Shown here one piece after another: positions 15,606-23,446 of a DNA stretch of 58,256 nucleotides (position 1 is its first letter; every line of letters starts with the position of its first letter). The notes under the pieces are model-generated. The model did no database searches. It worked only from the letters and a program-made list of their open reading frames with translations, and had not been told where the DNA came from. The DNA is from ZC4RG36 sp964652205 (GTDB lineage Bacteria; Chloroflexota; Anaerolineae; Aggregatilineales; Phototrophicaceae), in assembly GCA_964652205.1 (NCBI GenBank), contig CAZZAO010000013.1, positions 1-58,256 on the forward strand, given 5' to 3'. The position numbers and the translations under genes are program-made.

Positions 15606-16742
15606 ATGAAAAAATGGATTGCTCTGGCCGCGCTGATGCTCGTGGCTTTCGCCTACGCCGGTCAGTACAGCGCCGCGCAGGATGCCACCCAGCCCGCCCC
15701 GACGGCGCGCGCAACAGTGTCGGCGCAGGCTCAGCCAACCTGGACGGCGGGGCCAGCCTCGACGGTGCAGATCAACTTCGTCGCCTGCGCCAATCAGGCG
15801 GTCGTCAACCTGACCGGTCTGCTGACCGGCGGACGCGCGATTTACTATCAGGTCTTTTCGGCGGCAGGGGGCGGCGGCACAGCGCTAACCGGCCTGCGTC
15901 AGGTCAACGGCAGCGGCAATTACGCCGTCAGCGAAGTCATTCCCTATACCAGCGACCAGACGGTCGCGGGCGGCGCGGTCGCCAGCGTCGCTGTCCGCAT
16001 TGCTTCCGCCTCGAACCCCAACTCGATTGAATTTAAGACGACCGTTGACGATGGACAGGACGGCTGCAACAACCCGCAGAATCCTGAAACGTCGAGCGTC
16101 GATCTCGGCGGCGCAGGGGGCGCGGGCAGCGGCGCGGCCTCAGCTCCGTCTTCGGGGCAGATTCTCGCGCCCGGCGGCAGCGTGCTGAACGCCAATCTCC
16201 AGCCCGAAGCGCAGGTCGTCATCGGCTCGCGGCCCTCGGAAACCTTTCGCTCCTCGACGGCGGGGCTGGTTTTCGCCGAGTGCGACAAATACTCGCAGGC
16301 CATTCCCGGCATCATCTACAACACCGACAAGGTGACGATCTTCTGGTCGTGGTATGCCAAAACGCTGGAACAGATTCAGGATCAGCGCGTCCACGCCCGG
16401 TTCTCGGTCAAGGTCAACACCGCGCCGCTGCGAAATGCCGACGTCAGCGAACCGGCGCAGATCGACGGCAACTACTGGATTTTCTACACCGTCCCGCTCG
16501 GCAACCTGCGCCCCGGCCATTACGAGGTTGAGTTCCGCCAGACATGGGACACGGTGATTAGCGATGGCTACTCGAAGTTCGGCCCGAACACGTCGAACGA
16601 TCTGACCGCCAGCAACTGTAATTTCGACGTGACCGACCTCAAGAGCAAAGACCCGGTCGTGTACGCCGAGCAGTATAACCCGACCAACTACGCTGTTCAT
16701 GACCTGAACGCCGCGCTCGATCCTGGCAGTCAGGGCGGGTAG
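15606..16742 (+). CDS. Secreted protein of unknown function
   Basis: A 378-residue exported protein. Signal peptide: MKKW followed by an Ala/Leu-rich core and cleavage near SAAQD. Mature parts are a Thr/Ala/Pro-rich linker, a beta-rich segment about 50-145, a Gly/Ser/Ala-rich hinge about 155-185, and a second beta-rich segment about 200-345 that mentions FWSWYAKTLEQIQDQRVHARF and a closing GHYEVEFRQTWD; the last region resembles an Ig-like/beta-sandwich ending. Five cysteines occur in the mature chain. No enzyme motif is seen. It is divergent from the dehydrogenase gene and ends 7 bases before rsmG, so the two are probably co-transcribed. Not assigned to a family. Confidence 0.85.
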   Translation: MKKWIALAALMLVAFAYAGQYSAAQDATQPAPTARATVSAQAQPTWTAGPASTVQINFVACANQAVVNLTGLLTGGRAIYYQVFSAAGGGGTALTGLRQVNGSGNYAVSEVIPYTSDQTVAGGAVASVAVRIASASNPNSIEFKTTVDDGQDGCNNPQNPETSSVDLGGAGGAGSGAASAPSSGQILAPGGSVLNANLQPEAQVVIGSRPSETFRSSTAGLVFAECDKYSQAIPGIIYNTDKVTIFWSWYAKTLEQIQDQRVHARFSVKVNTAPLRNADVSEPAQIDGNYWIFYTVPLGNLRPGHYEVEFRQTWDTVISDGYSKFGPNTSNDLTASNCNFDVTDLKSKDPVVYAEQYNPTNYAVHDLNAALDPGSQGG

Positions 16743-16749
16743 CGCGCCG

Positions 16750-17463
16750 ATGCTGCCGTCGTGGACGCAGGCGGCTGCCCTGCTCGGCTTCGACCTGACG
16801 GCGGATGTTCAGGCGCAGTTCGCGCGCTACGCCGAGGAGCTGATCGCCTGGAATGAGCATACCAACCTCACGGCCATCACTGCGCCCGCTGAGGTGGAAG
16901 TGCGCCACTTTCTCGACTCGCTGACGATTGCGCGCGCCGCCGACCTGCATGACGGCGCGCGCGTGATCGACGTCGGCTCTGGCGCTGGTTTTCCCGGCCT
17001 GCCGCTGGCGATTGTCTACCCGAATATCCGAGTTTCGCTGCTCGAATCAACCGGCAAGAAGATCGCCTTTCTCAATCACGTCATCCAGACGCTCGGCCTG
17101 ACTAACGCTGTCACCGTCAATGCCCGCGCTGAGGACGCCGGACAGCTTCCGGCGCATCGCGCGGCCTATGATCTGGTGCTGGCGCGCGCTGTCGCCCGGC
17201 TGCCCGGCCTGCTCGAATATCTGCTGCCGCTGGCGAAGGTCGGCGGACGCTGTATCGCCATGAAGGGTGTGAGCGCGCAGGCCGAAGCCCGCGACGCAGC
17301 ACCGGCGCTCCGGCTGCTCGGCGGCAGGTTGACCGGCATCGAGGCGGTGACGCTGCCCGGCGTTGATGAGCCTCATTATCTGGTGGTCGTTGACAAAGTC
17401 GCCGCAACGCCCGCCGCCTATCCGCGCAAGCCCGGTATCCCCACACGCAGGCCGCTGATCTGA
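16750..17463 (+). CDS. rsmG: 16S rRNA (guanine527-N7)-methyltransferase RsmG
   Basis: A 237-residue class I methyltransferase that methylates N7 of G527 in 16S rRNA using S-adenosylmethionine; loss in other bacteria gives low-level streptomycin resistance. Diagnostic segments are WNEHTNLTAI near residue 35, the RHFLDSL motif, the SAM-binding VIDVGSGAGFPGLPLAI, LLESTGKKIAFL, and LVLARAVARLPGLLEYLLPL. The C-terminus adds a short basic tail ending in RRPLI that is common in Chloroflexota and Firmicutes. It follows the secreted protein by 7 bases. The usual neighbour mnmG is not present here. Confidence 0.95.
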   Translation: MLPSWTQAAALLGFDLTADVQAQFARYAEELIAWNEHTNLTAITAPAEVEVRHFLDSLTIARAADLHDGARVIDVGSGAGFPGLPLAIVYPNIRVSLLESTGKKIAFLNHVIQTLGLTNAVTVNARAEDAGQLPAHRAAYDLVLARAVARLPGLLEYLLPLAKVGGRCIAMKGVSAQAEARDAAPALRLLGGRLTGIEAVTLPGVDEPHYLVVVDKVAATPAAYPRKPGIPTRRPLI

Positions 17464-17470
17464 ACGTCAA

Positions 17471-17493
17471 GAGGCGACCGGCGCGGTCGCCTC
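17471..17493. terminator. Hairpin after rsmG
   Basis: GAGGCGACC-GGCGC-GGTCGCCTC, a perfect nine-base-pair stem placed between the convergent rsmG and SH3-protein genes. There is no T-run on either side, so termination is probable only by position. Confidence 0.5.
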
Positions 17494-17531
17494 TCAAACC
17501 CTCACCCTGAGGGGCGAGCGGTGAAGCCTGA

Positions 17532-18872
17532 CTACGGCCCCGGCGTCAGGATGAGCTGGAATTGTCCGGGATCGACAATGATAAACTTCTTGGTCGGCGT
17601 CGGCGTGTTAATCAGCAGTATCGGCAGCGTACCGACGAAGATCGGCGGTTTGATCAGCGTCACATTCAGATGGAAAGTCGGCGTGATCGGCGGCGGCGGT
17701 GGCGGTAACGTCGGGACATCCGTTGGGACACCGGTCGGGATATCCGTTGGGATCACAGTCGCCAGAGGCGCTGGCGTCGAGGTCGGCAGGTTGATGATCG
17801 GCACGCCGCCGCAGTCGCCGCCAATTCGAACGACCGAAGTCGATACCCAGCCGACCAGACCGCTGACGCTGACCTGGAACCAGCTATTGTCGCCGAGCCG
17901 TCCGGTCACGGGGATGATCTGCGTTAACGTGATCTGGGTGATGATCGAATGGTCAGTTCCCGGCCCGCTGCGAACGTTGATGCGCTCCGCCCCCGCCGAG
18001 GCGACCACGCACGGCCCGCTGACCGGCAGCGCAATCAGCGCGTCAGTCGCGGTCACAATCGGCACGAGCGTAACCGTCGGGCCGAATGGCGGGAGAGTTG
18101 GCGCGGCAGTCGGCCCGACAGTGCCGTTCGCGCTTTCGAGCGCCATGATGAACTGCTCGACCGGGCTGCTGTTGCCGAAGTCGATCTGCACCAGATAGGG
18201 GCTGTTCCCCGGCGGAATTTTGAAGCTGGTTTCCAGCAGGCGCGGGCCGCTGGAGCCGAGGACTTCGCCGGTCGCGCCGTCAGCCAGCGTGACCGATGGC
18301 CCGCCCGCGACCGAGACGCTGGTTACGCGCAGCGTCAGCGGCTGCGAGGGATCGGCGTTGAAGCTGAAGCGGCGCGAGGTGGTCGCGCCATCGACACTGC
18401 TCGTCATGGGCGTATTGAGTGGAAGCAGCGTCGCGGGCGCTTCAGCGGCAGCCGACGCGGGCTGCACCGCGATGACGAACTGCCCGCCGACACCGTTGGC
18501 CGTCTGGACGATAAGCTGATAGTTTCCGGCCTGTGTTGCCGTCAGCGCCCCCTGTACCGAGTTCGCGGCTGACGGATTTAGCTGATTCTGGACCGCCGCG
18601 CCGGTCGGGTCAACAATCCGCAGCCCCGGCGCAAAACCGGGCGTCAGCGACAGCACCAGCACGTTGACGCTCTGTCCGGCGGTTGCGCTGAAGATGTAGG
18701 CGGGAGCCGGATCGGTCGCTGTGATCTGTCCGGGTTTATTATCGCCGAGGGCAATCGGCTGCTGCGAGGTCTGCGCCAGCGCGACGGTGGCGACATGCAG
18801 CGCGACGACCGCGACCGTCAGAACGGCGGCGACGGTGATGAAGTGCAATCGACGGTGGGAAGTCATCATCAC
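17532..18872 (-). CDS. Secreted protein with PPC-like repeats and a bacterial SH3 domain
   Basis: A 446-residue exported protein. After a basic N-terminus and hydrophobic signal segment come two beta-rich modules (about 40-135 and 145-245) that look like pre-peptidase C-terminal (PPC) domains, with closing strands such as GNYQLIVQTANG and NSPYLVQIDFG. Residues about 285-350 form a bacterial SH3 domain: INVRSGPGTDHSIITQI then GDNSWFQVSVSGLVGWVSTSVV, the standard RxGPGxxy and GW-V pattern used to bind cell-wall peptides. A long Pro/Thr-rich tail follows. The whole is likely anchored in or near the cell envelope. It is convergent with rsmG and divergent from the glycosylase gene. Confidence 0.85.
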   Translation of the reverse strand: MMMTSHRRLHFITVAAVLTVAVVALHVATVALAQTSQQPIALGDNKPGQITATDPAPAYIFSATAGQSVNVLVLSLTPGFAPGLRIVDPTGAAVQNQLNPSAANSVQGALTATQAGNYQLIVQTANGVGGQFVIAVQPASAAAEAPATLLPLNTPMTSSVDGATTSRRFSFNADPSQPLTLRVTSVSVAGGPSVTLADGATGEVLGSSGPRLLETSFKIPPGNSPYLVQIDFGNSSPVEQFIMALESANGTVGPTAAPTLPPFGPTVTLVPIVTATDALIALPVSGPCVVASAGAERINVRSGPGTDHSIITQITLTQIIPVTGRLGDNSWFQVSVSGLVGWVSTSVVRIGGDCGGVPIINLPTSTPAPLATVIPTDIPTGVPTDVPTLPPPPPPITPTFHLNVTLIKPPIFVGTLPILLINTPTPTKKFIIVDPGQFQLILTPGP

Positions 18873-19013
18873 TCCTTTTACTAACGATCTGATATAGCCT
18901 TACTTTAATGAGCAATTTCCGACCTTGCAAGCACGCGCGCAGCCCTCACGGGAAGCGAGTCGCGCCATTTTTGCATCTTTTTTATGGGTAGCCATCTTGT
19001 TATGCTATCCGCC

Positions 19014-19916
19014 ATGAGCATCGAACTCGGCCTGCTGCGCCCGCGTCCCCCCTACAATTTCGACTCGACGGCCAGCGCCACGCGCTATTCCAGCGTGTCT
19101 GGCGTCATGCGTGATGGTCGCTTTCGGCGGGCGCTGCGCGTCGGCGCTCAGGTCGCCTTGATCGAGGCCGAAAGTCAGGGGAGCATCGACGCGCCGCTGA
19201 TCGCCGTCCGCCTGCTGGCCGCCAGTGGGCCGGTCGATCCGAGCGCCGCGCTCGAACAGGCAGCGCGGGTGCTGAATACACGCGGCGATCTGCGTGACTT
19301 CTACGCCTATGCTCGCAGCGATGCCGCGCTCTGGTCGGTCGTCGAGCCGCTCTACGGCCTGCACGAGCTTCAGACCGAAACAGTCTTTGAGGCGCTGATG
19401 CTGACGATCATCGAGCAGCAGATTTCGCTGGCTGGAGCGCACCGGGCGCAGCGCTGGCTGCTTGAATGGGGCGGCGAGGGCGTGACCTGCGCGGGCGAAA
19501 CCTATTACGTCTTTCCGCGCGCGGAGCGGCTGGCCCGCGCGACGGTCGATGACCTGACGCCGCTGAAGATCACCTTCCGGCGAATGCAGTTGATGATCGA
19601 CCTGGCGCAGCGCGAAGTCGAAGCCTCGCTGGAGCGGCTGCGCGCCCTGCCTGCTGACGCCGCCTATCAGCAGTTGCTCGATCTCAAGGGTGTCGGTCGC
19701 TGGACAGCCGCCTGGACGATGACGCGGGGACTCGACTGCTATCGCTACTTTGGCAGCGCCGACGTCGCCTTACGCGCCGCCGTCAATCACTACTATTTCG
19801 GCGCGGTCGGTCGCTGTGACGCCGACCTGACCGACGCGCTGTTCGCGCGCCACGGCCAGTTCGACGCGCTGGCGGCCTATTACACCCTGACGCGCTGGGC
19901 TTTCGAGCGCTACTGA
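19014..19916 (+). CDS. DNA-3-methyladenine glycosylase II-like (AlkA/HhH-GPD) protein
   Basis: A ~300-residue base-excision-repair glycosylase of the HhH-GPD superfamily. It would remove alkylated purines from DNA. Visible are the conserved helix FEALMLTIIEQQISLAGAHR (equivalent to the AlkA QQvs segment), the hairpin LLDLKGVGRWTAAWTM, and the Gly/Asp-containing FGSADVALRAAV, whose Asp is the catalytic residue of AlkA-type enzymes. The hairpin has GVGRWTA, so DNA binding is intact. Start is either the ATG at 19014 (opening MSIELGLLRP) or another 30 bases upstream; I prefer the shorter. Its stop overlaps that of the convergent TPR gene by a few bases. Confidence 0.85.
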   Translation: MSIELGLLRPRPPYNFDSTASATRYSSVSGVMRDGRFRRALRVGAQVALIEAESQGSIDAPLIAVRLLAASGPVDPSAALEQAARVLNTRGDLRDFYAYARSDAALWSVVEPLYGLHELQTETVFEALMLTIIEQQISLAGAHRAQRWLLEWGGEGVTCAGETYYVFPRAERLARATVDDLTPLKITFRRMQLMIDLAQREVEASLERLRALPADAAYQQLLDLKGVGRWTAAWTMTRGLDCYRYFGSADVALRAAVNHYYFGAVGRCDADLTDALFARHGQFDALAAYYTLTRWAFERY

Positions 19917-20890
19917 GCGCGAATTTGCACGCTGACCTGCCCATCGCTGCCGCCCCCCGCGTAGGCGATCACGAGGATGTAAGCGCCGTCCGCCGGAATC
20001 GGAAAGTTGCTGATGAGCGCGTTCTGGTTGGTTGCGCTGGCGTCGTCACTGGCGACGAGCGGCTGATTATCCAGACCGAGCAGGACGAGCAGTGGATCAA
20101 CCGTGCCGTTGACGCGCGCCGCCGCGATGCTGACCGACTGGCCTTTCTTCAGGTTGATCGGCACGACGAAGGCTTTATTGGCCGCCATTGTCACGCGGAA
20201 AGACGCGCTGCCGTTGATCGGCTGTCCGGTGGATTCCTGCGGCTTCTGCGCGCTGATCCAGTTGAAGTAGTCAGCAGCGGCGGCGGACGGGCTGCCAAGC
20301 GCGTCATAGGCACTGGCGCGGAACAGGAACAGCGCGCCGTTGTCCGGCGCAAGCTGGATCGCTTCGTCCAGGTCTTTAATCGCCGAGGCGTAATCGCTCT
20401 GCTGCATAAAAGCCTGCGCGCGCAGGGTGTAGAGGTCGCCGCTGGGGCTGGCCTTGATAGCGCTGGTCAGGTCGCTGATCGCTTCAGGGAGCTGGTTGGT
20501 TCCAATGTACAGGCGGGCGCGGCTGGTACGGATTTTGAGCTGCTCGTCCGGCATTCCATCGGCCAGCGGCAGCGCCCGGTTCAGGTCGTCGAGCGCTTCT
20601 GGCAGCCGGTTGAGCGCCGCGTAGGACAGGCCGCGCACGAGGTAGCCATGCGCGAACGTCGGGTTCATCAGGATGAACAGGCTGCTTTCGACGACAGCCT
20701 GCTCGAACTGGCTGGCGCTGTAATCGTCAATCGCGCGGTCGAGGACGTTCCGGGCAACGAGCGATAACTGAGTCGGGTTTCCCTGTCCAGAGTTGGAGCC
20801 GGGGGCGGGCGTGCCGGGCTGATCCTGCGCGAGTGCCAGCGCCGGAGCCAGCAGGGTCACGGCGAGCAGCAGCGCGGCGAGCTTACGCAT
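19910..20890 (-). CDS. Secreted TPR protein with C-terminal PPC-like domain
   Basis: A 326-residue exported protein. Signal peptide MRKLAALLLAVTLLAPALALA, then a Gly/Pro-rich linker, then about four tetratricopeptide repeats between residues 45 and 195 (for example AHGYLVRGLSYAALNRLPEA and ALFLFRASAYDALGSPSAAA), which mediate protein contacts. The last ~100 residues form a beta-rich PPC-like domain with the closing DGAYILVIAYAGGG. The TPR pattern and PPC ending resemble the SH3 protein next door, suggesting that both act outside the membrane. The start is the ATG at 20890, since the open frame upstream is repeat-derived. Overlaps the glycosylase stop convergently. Confidence 0.85.
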   Translation of the reverse strand: MRKLAALLLAVTLLAPALALAQDQPGTPAPGSNSGQGNPTQLSLVARNVLDRAIDDYSASQFEQAVVESSLFILMNPTFAHGYLVRGLSYAALNRLPEALDDLNRALPLADGMPDEQLKIRTSRARLYIGTNQLPEAISDLTSAIKASPSGDLYTLRAQAFMQQSDYASAIKDLDEAIQLAPDNGALFLFRASAYDALGSPSAAAADYFNWISAQKPQESTGQPINGSASFRVTMAANKAFVVPINLKKGQSVSIAAARVNGTVDPLLVLLGLDNQPLVASDDASATNQNALISNFPIPADGAYILVIAYAGGGSDGQVSVQIRAQ

Positions 20891-21036
20891 AGGGTCGTTC
20901 CTCTCGAAGCGTCGTAGCATCTCTGGCTCGATTATAACGAACGTTTCTTCGTCCAGAAATGAGCGTCCGTTAGTCCCCCTCGCTGGCTTCGGTAGCGGCG
21001 TGAACAATCGCGTCCCATACGCTTCCTGTCGCATCG

Positions 21037-21066
21037 TCTCTCCGCTCCCGCCGGGAGCGGGGTGAG
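21037..21066. repeat. GC-rich palindromic intergenic repeat
   Basis: CTCTCCGCTCCCGCCGGGAGCGGGGTGAGGG-type palindrome between the PCMT and TPR genes. Member of the CCCTCACCC family; may help end the transcript of the conjugation operon, because no other terminator is seen after 21072. Confidence 0.5.
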
Positions 21067-21071
21067 GGATC

Positions 21072-22253
21072 TTAGTCGAACCAGACGTGCAGTGTGTGAT
21101 CGCGGCGCGGATAGGCAAGGCCAGAATCCGTCGCTGGCCCGCTCGCGCCAGTGGGCGTCAACTGCAAGCGCAGGTGGCTGGCATTGACTTGTCCGGCGGC
21201 TTTCCAGCGCCGCATCCGCCCCTCAATAGCGAGGAAGGCGTCTGCCCCGGCGAAACAGTGGATACGACCGCCACCGCCATAGGGGACGAAACAGGCGCTC
21301 CCCGGCGCGATCAGCGCGAATCCCGGCTCGCTGATGCCGAAAGCGGCGCTGTCGTCGATCAGGTGGTAAAGCGCCAGCAGCGTCCCTGTCGGTCGATTGA
21401 GCATCAGGTAGGGCAGAAAGCCATTCCAGATCGCCTCGGCGCTCAGGCTGGTATCGAGGTGGCCGATGTCGGCGTCGTCGGACAGCAACCACTGGAGCGC
21501 CGTCAGGTCGAGGTATTGATCGGCGCTGTAATTCAGCACCATCGACGAACTGCCGACGCGGTAGCTGGCGCGCGGGCCTGCCGCCTGCCCACGCAGATGG
21601 ATGAAGCTGCACGGCTGGTTATCGCTGCTGTACAGGCTGCCGTCAGGTTGTAAATAGAAAGCGGCGCTGGCCTGAAGCGCGTCGAGCCAGATCGGCGCGA
21701 CCAGCACGCCGCCCGGCTTAAGCTGCTGCTTCCAGGCTTCCGGCACATCCCAGATGCCGACCGTGGCGATGATCCGGTCATACGAGGCGCGCGGCGCGTA
21801 GCCAGCGGCCCCGTCGCCCGGCACGACGGTGATCTTACTGCCCATGCCGATGCGCTGAAGGTTCTCGCGCGCCTGATCGACCATGCCGAGGTCATATTCA
21901 ATCGTGGTGAGCTTACTGCTGTCGCCGACGATCTGCTGCATCAGCGCGGCGCTGTAGCCGGTTCCTGTGCCGATCTCCAGCACATTATCGCCGCTTTGCA
22001 GCCGAAGCTGGCGCAGCATTGACGCGATCATGCTCGGCTGACTGACCGAGCTAAGGATGCTGCCATCACTGTCGCGCTTGACGGCAATCGGCTCATCGGC
22101 GTAGGCGCGGTCGAGGGGAATACCGGGGAGAAACAGATGGCGCGGGACGGCCAGGAAGGCCGCCTCAATCGCCGCGTCCTGAAGCTGCACGCGCTGGCGC
22201 AGACGGTCAACCAGCGCCTGATTCAACGCCTGCGGCGTGGCGTTAAGCGTCAT
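21072..22253 (-). CDS. PCMT-type (protein-L-isoaspartate O-methyltransferase-like) protein with C-terminal extension
   Basis: A 393-residue protein. The first ~205 residues are a SAM-dependent methyltransferase of the protein-L-isoaspartate methyltransferase family: VPRHLFLP and AYADEPIAVKR near the N-terminus, the active-site loop SSVSQPSMIASML (70-80), motif I VLEIGTGTGYSAAL (91-104) and a GDGAAGYAPRASYDRIIATVGIWDVP segment. Repair enzymes of this family end near here; this one has ~190 more residues, containing beta-rich and Tyr/Trp-rich stretches, that I cannot place. Such extended homologues include those acting on ribosomal peptides to make aspartimide or isoaspartate. It is the last gene of the conjugation operon and overlaps the small-protein gene by 11 bases, so its role is probably tied to that locus rather than general repair. 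Confidence 0.85.
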   Translation of the reverse strand: MTLNATPQALNQALVDRLRQRVQLQDAAIEAAFLAVPRHLFLPGIPLDRAYADEPIAVKRDSDGSILSSVSQPSMIASMLRQLRLQSGDNVLEIGTGTGYSAALMQQIVGDSSKLTTIEYDLGMVDQARENLQRIGMGSKITVVPGDGAAGYAPRASYDRIIATVGIWDVPEAWKQQLKPGGVLVAPIWLDALQASAAFYLQPDGSLYSSDNQPCSFIHLRGQAAGPRASYRVGSSSMVLNYSADQYLDLTALQWLLSDDADIGHLDTSLSAEAIWNGFLPYLMLNRPTGTLLALYHLIDDSAAFGISEPGFALIAPGSACFVPYGGGGRIHCFAGADAFLAIEGRMRRWKAAGQVNASHLRLQLTPTGASGPATDSGLAYPRRDHTLHVWFD

Positions 22254-22536
22254 ACCAGGCGCGACGTTTCTTCAGCGAAACACCCGCTTCGGCATCGCTC
22301 CGGCGGGCCGCGCGGACGCGCCCCTGCGCGTCGATATGAACCTGACCGGCACGCTGGAGTCGGGCAAATTCTTCCGGCGTGATGACCGGCGCAGGCTCGC
22401 CGCCGAGCCGTTCCAGCCGTTCCTCAAATCCGCTGTCGTCCGGCGCAGCATTCGGCGTTTCGTTCGACGCGGCAGACCCGACGCCATTTCCCGCCGGGGC
22501 ATTCATGGCTTCATCCGTCAAATCACTCGTCTCCAT
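22243..22536 (-). CDS. 97-residue acidic protein between E1-like and PCMT genes
   Basis: I do not recognise a family. The first ~45 residues are rich in Asp/Glu/Asn/Ala/Pro and look disordered; the next ~35 residues (VITPEEFARLQRAG, VHIDAQGRV) could form a short helix and strand; the end is basic and then reads RRAWYDA at the very C-terminus. There is no Gly-Gly tail and no clear beta-grasp pattern. Both neighbours overlap it (14 bases with the E1-like gene, 11 with the PCMT gene), so translation is coupled and the frame is very probably real. Its position is that of the modifier or substrate in other E1/E2 operons; the free C-terminal carboxylate and the penultimate Asp are the obvious candidate sites. 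Function is inference only. Confidence 0.75.
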   Translation of the reverse strand: METSDLTDEAMNAPAGNGVGSAASNETPNAAPDDSGFEERLERLGGEPAPVITPEEFARLQRAGQVHIDAQGRVRAARRSDAEAGVSLKKRRAWYDA

Positions 22537-23446
22537 CTTCGTCTTCTTCCAGTATAAGCCCGGTTCGGTCGTACAGTTCCATCAACGACAGCGAGTCGGC
22601 CTGTGGGTGGTCGTCCTCTAAGGAAGCCTGCTGGCGCACCAGATCGCCACAGACCAGACAGTGCGGGTCACGTTCGACGGTCGCCCAGACGGCAGAGTAC
22701 GGCGGGCTGATCTGGCCGTCGATAATCTCTAACTCGGCATTGGCGAGGATGACTGTGTTCCCCGGCATGACCCGGTGAACCGCGGTCCCGTCCAGCAACT
22801 CGTTGAGCGCCATGTCGGCCTGCACGCCCGCCACGCGGACGACGTGCAGCCACAGCCCCGGCTCGGCTTCGAGCGTGCCGTCCGGCCCGATCATGCCGTA
22901 GTCCAGCTCGCCGGACTCGTCACGGCTGATGCTCAGACCCTCGCGCAGCTCGGCGGCCCAGCAGGCATAGCACGGCCCCTGGTAAGGGTGAATGATGACG
23001 ACGTCGCCGCCTTCGCCGCGCTCGTAGACTCCGGCATAGACGGCGGTCAGACGGCGCGACAGGCAGGCTTCGTTGAGCACATATTTCGAGCCTTCGCCAT
23101 CCATGCCCGATACGACCAGATCGACCCGGTCGAGAACATCGAGATTCTGCTCCAGCCGACCAACGCGCACCTCGACCTCAGCGCTGGCATTGCGTCGGCG
23201 GATCATGTCGGCGACGGCTTCAGCCTTCGGACGGCCCAGATCGCGGGCATCGGCAACATGGCGGACGAGATTAGTCGGCTCCAGCGTGTCGTCATCGACC
23301 AGAATAAAGTGGCCGACACCGCTCATCGCCAGACTGAGCGCGACGAAGCCCCCCCCCGAACCGAGGCCGATGACGGCCACGCGCTGCCCGGCCAGACGCG
23401 AGAGGTTGTCTTTGCCGAGCAGTCGTTCAACTCTGTCCCAGCTCAT
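22523..23446 (-). CDS. ThiF/MoeB/E1-like adenylyltransferase
   Basis: A 307-residue E1-like protein of the ThiF/MoeB/UBA superfamily, which adenylates a C-terminal carboxylate. It has the nucleotide-binding loop GLGSGGG (27-33), the acidic and Asn/Arg set VDDDTLEPTNLVRH (Asp51, Asn59, Arg62), the DLGRPKAEAV Lys74 and Asp116 in SGMDG, matching the ATP/Mg2+ residues of MoeB. A four-cysteine zinc site is formed by C159-x-x-C162 and C263-x-x-C266. No cysteine stands at a well-known E1 thioester position (C128 is the only other notable one). The very acidic tail (EEDEDGDE) is unusual. It overlaps the JAB gene by 20 bases and the small-protein gene by 14, in a five-gene operon. Confidence 0.9.
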   Translation of the reverse strand: MSWDRVERLLGKDNLSRLAGQRVAVIGLGSGGGFVALSLAMSGVGHFILVDDDTLEPTNLVRHVADARDLGRPKAEAVADMIRRRNASAEVEVRVGRLEQNLDVLDRVDLVVSGMDGEGSKYVLNEACLSRRLTAVYAGVYERGEGGDVVIIHPYQGPCYACWAAELREGLSISRDESGELDYGMIGPDGTLEAEPGLWLHVVRVAGVQADMALNELLDGTAVHRVMPGNTVILANAELEIIDGQISPPYSAVWATVERDPHCLVCGDLVRQQASLEDDHPQADSLSLMELYDRTGLILEEDEDGDE

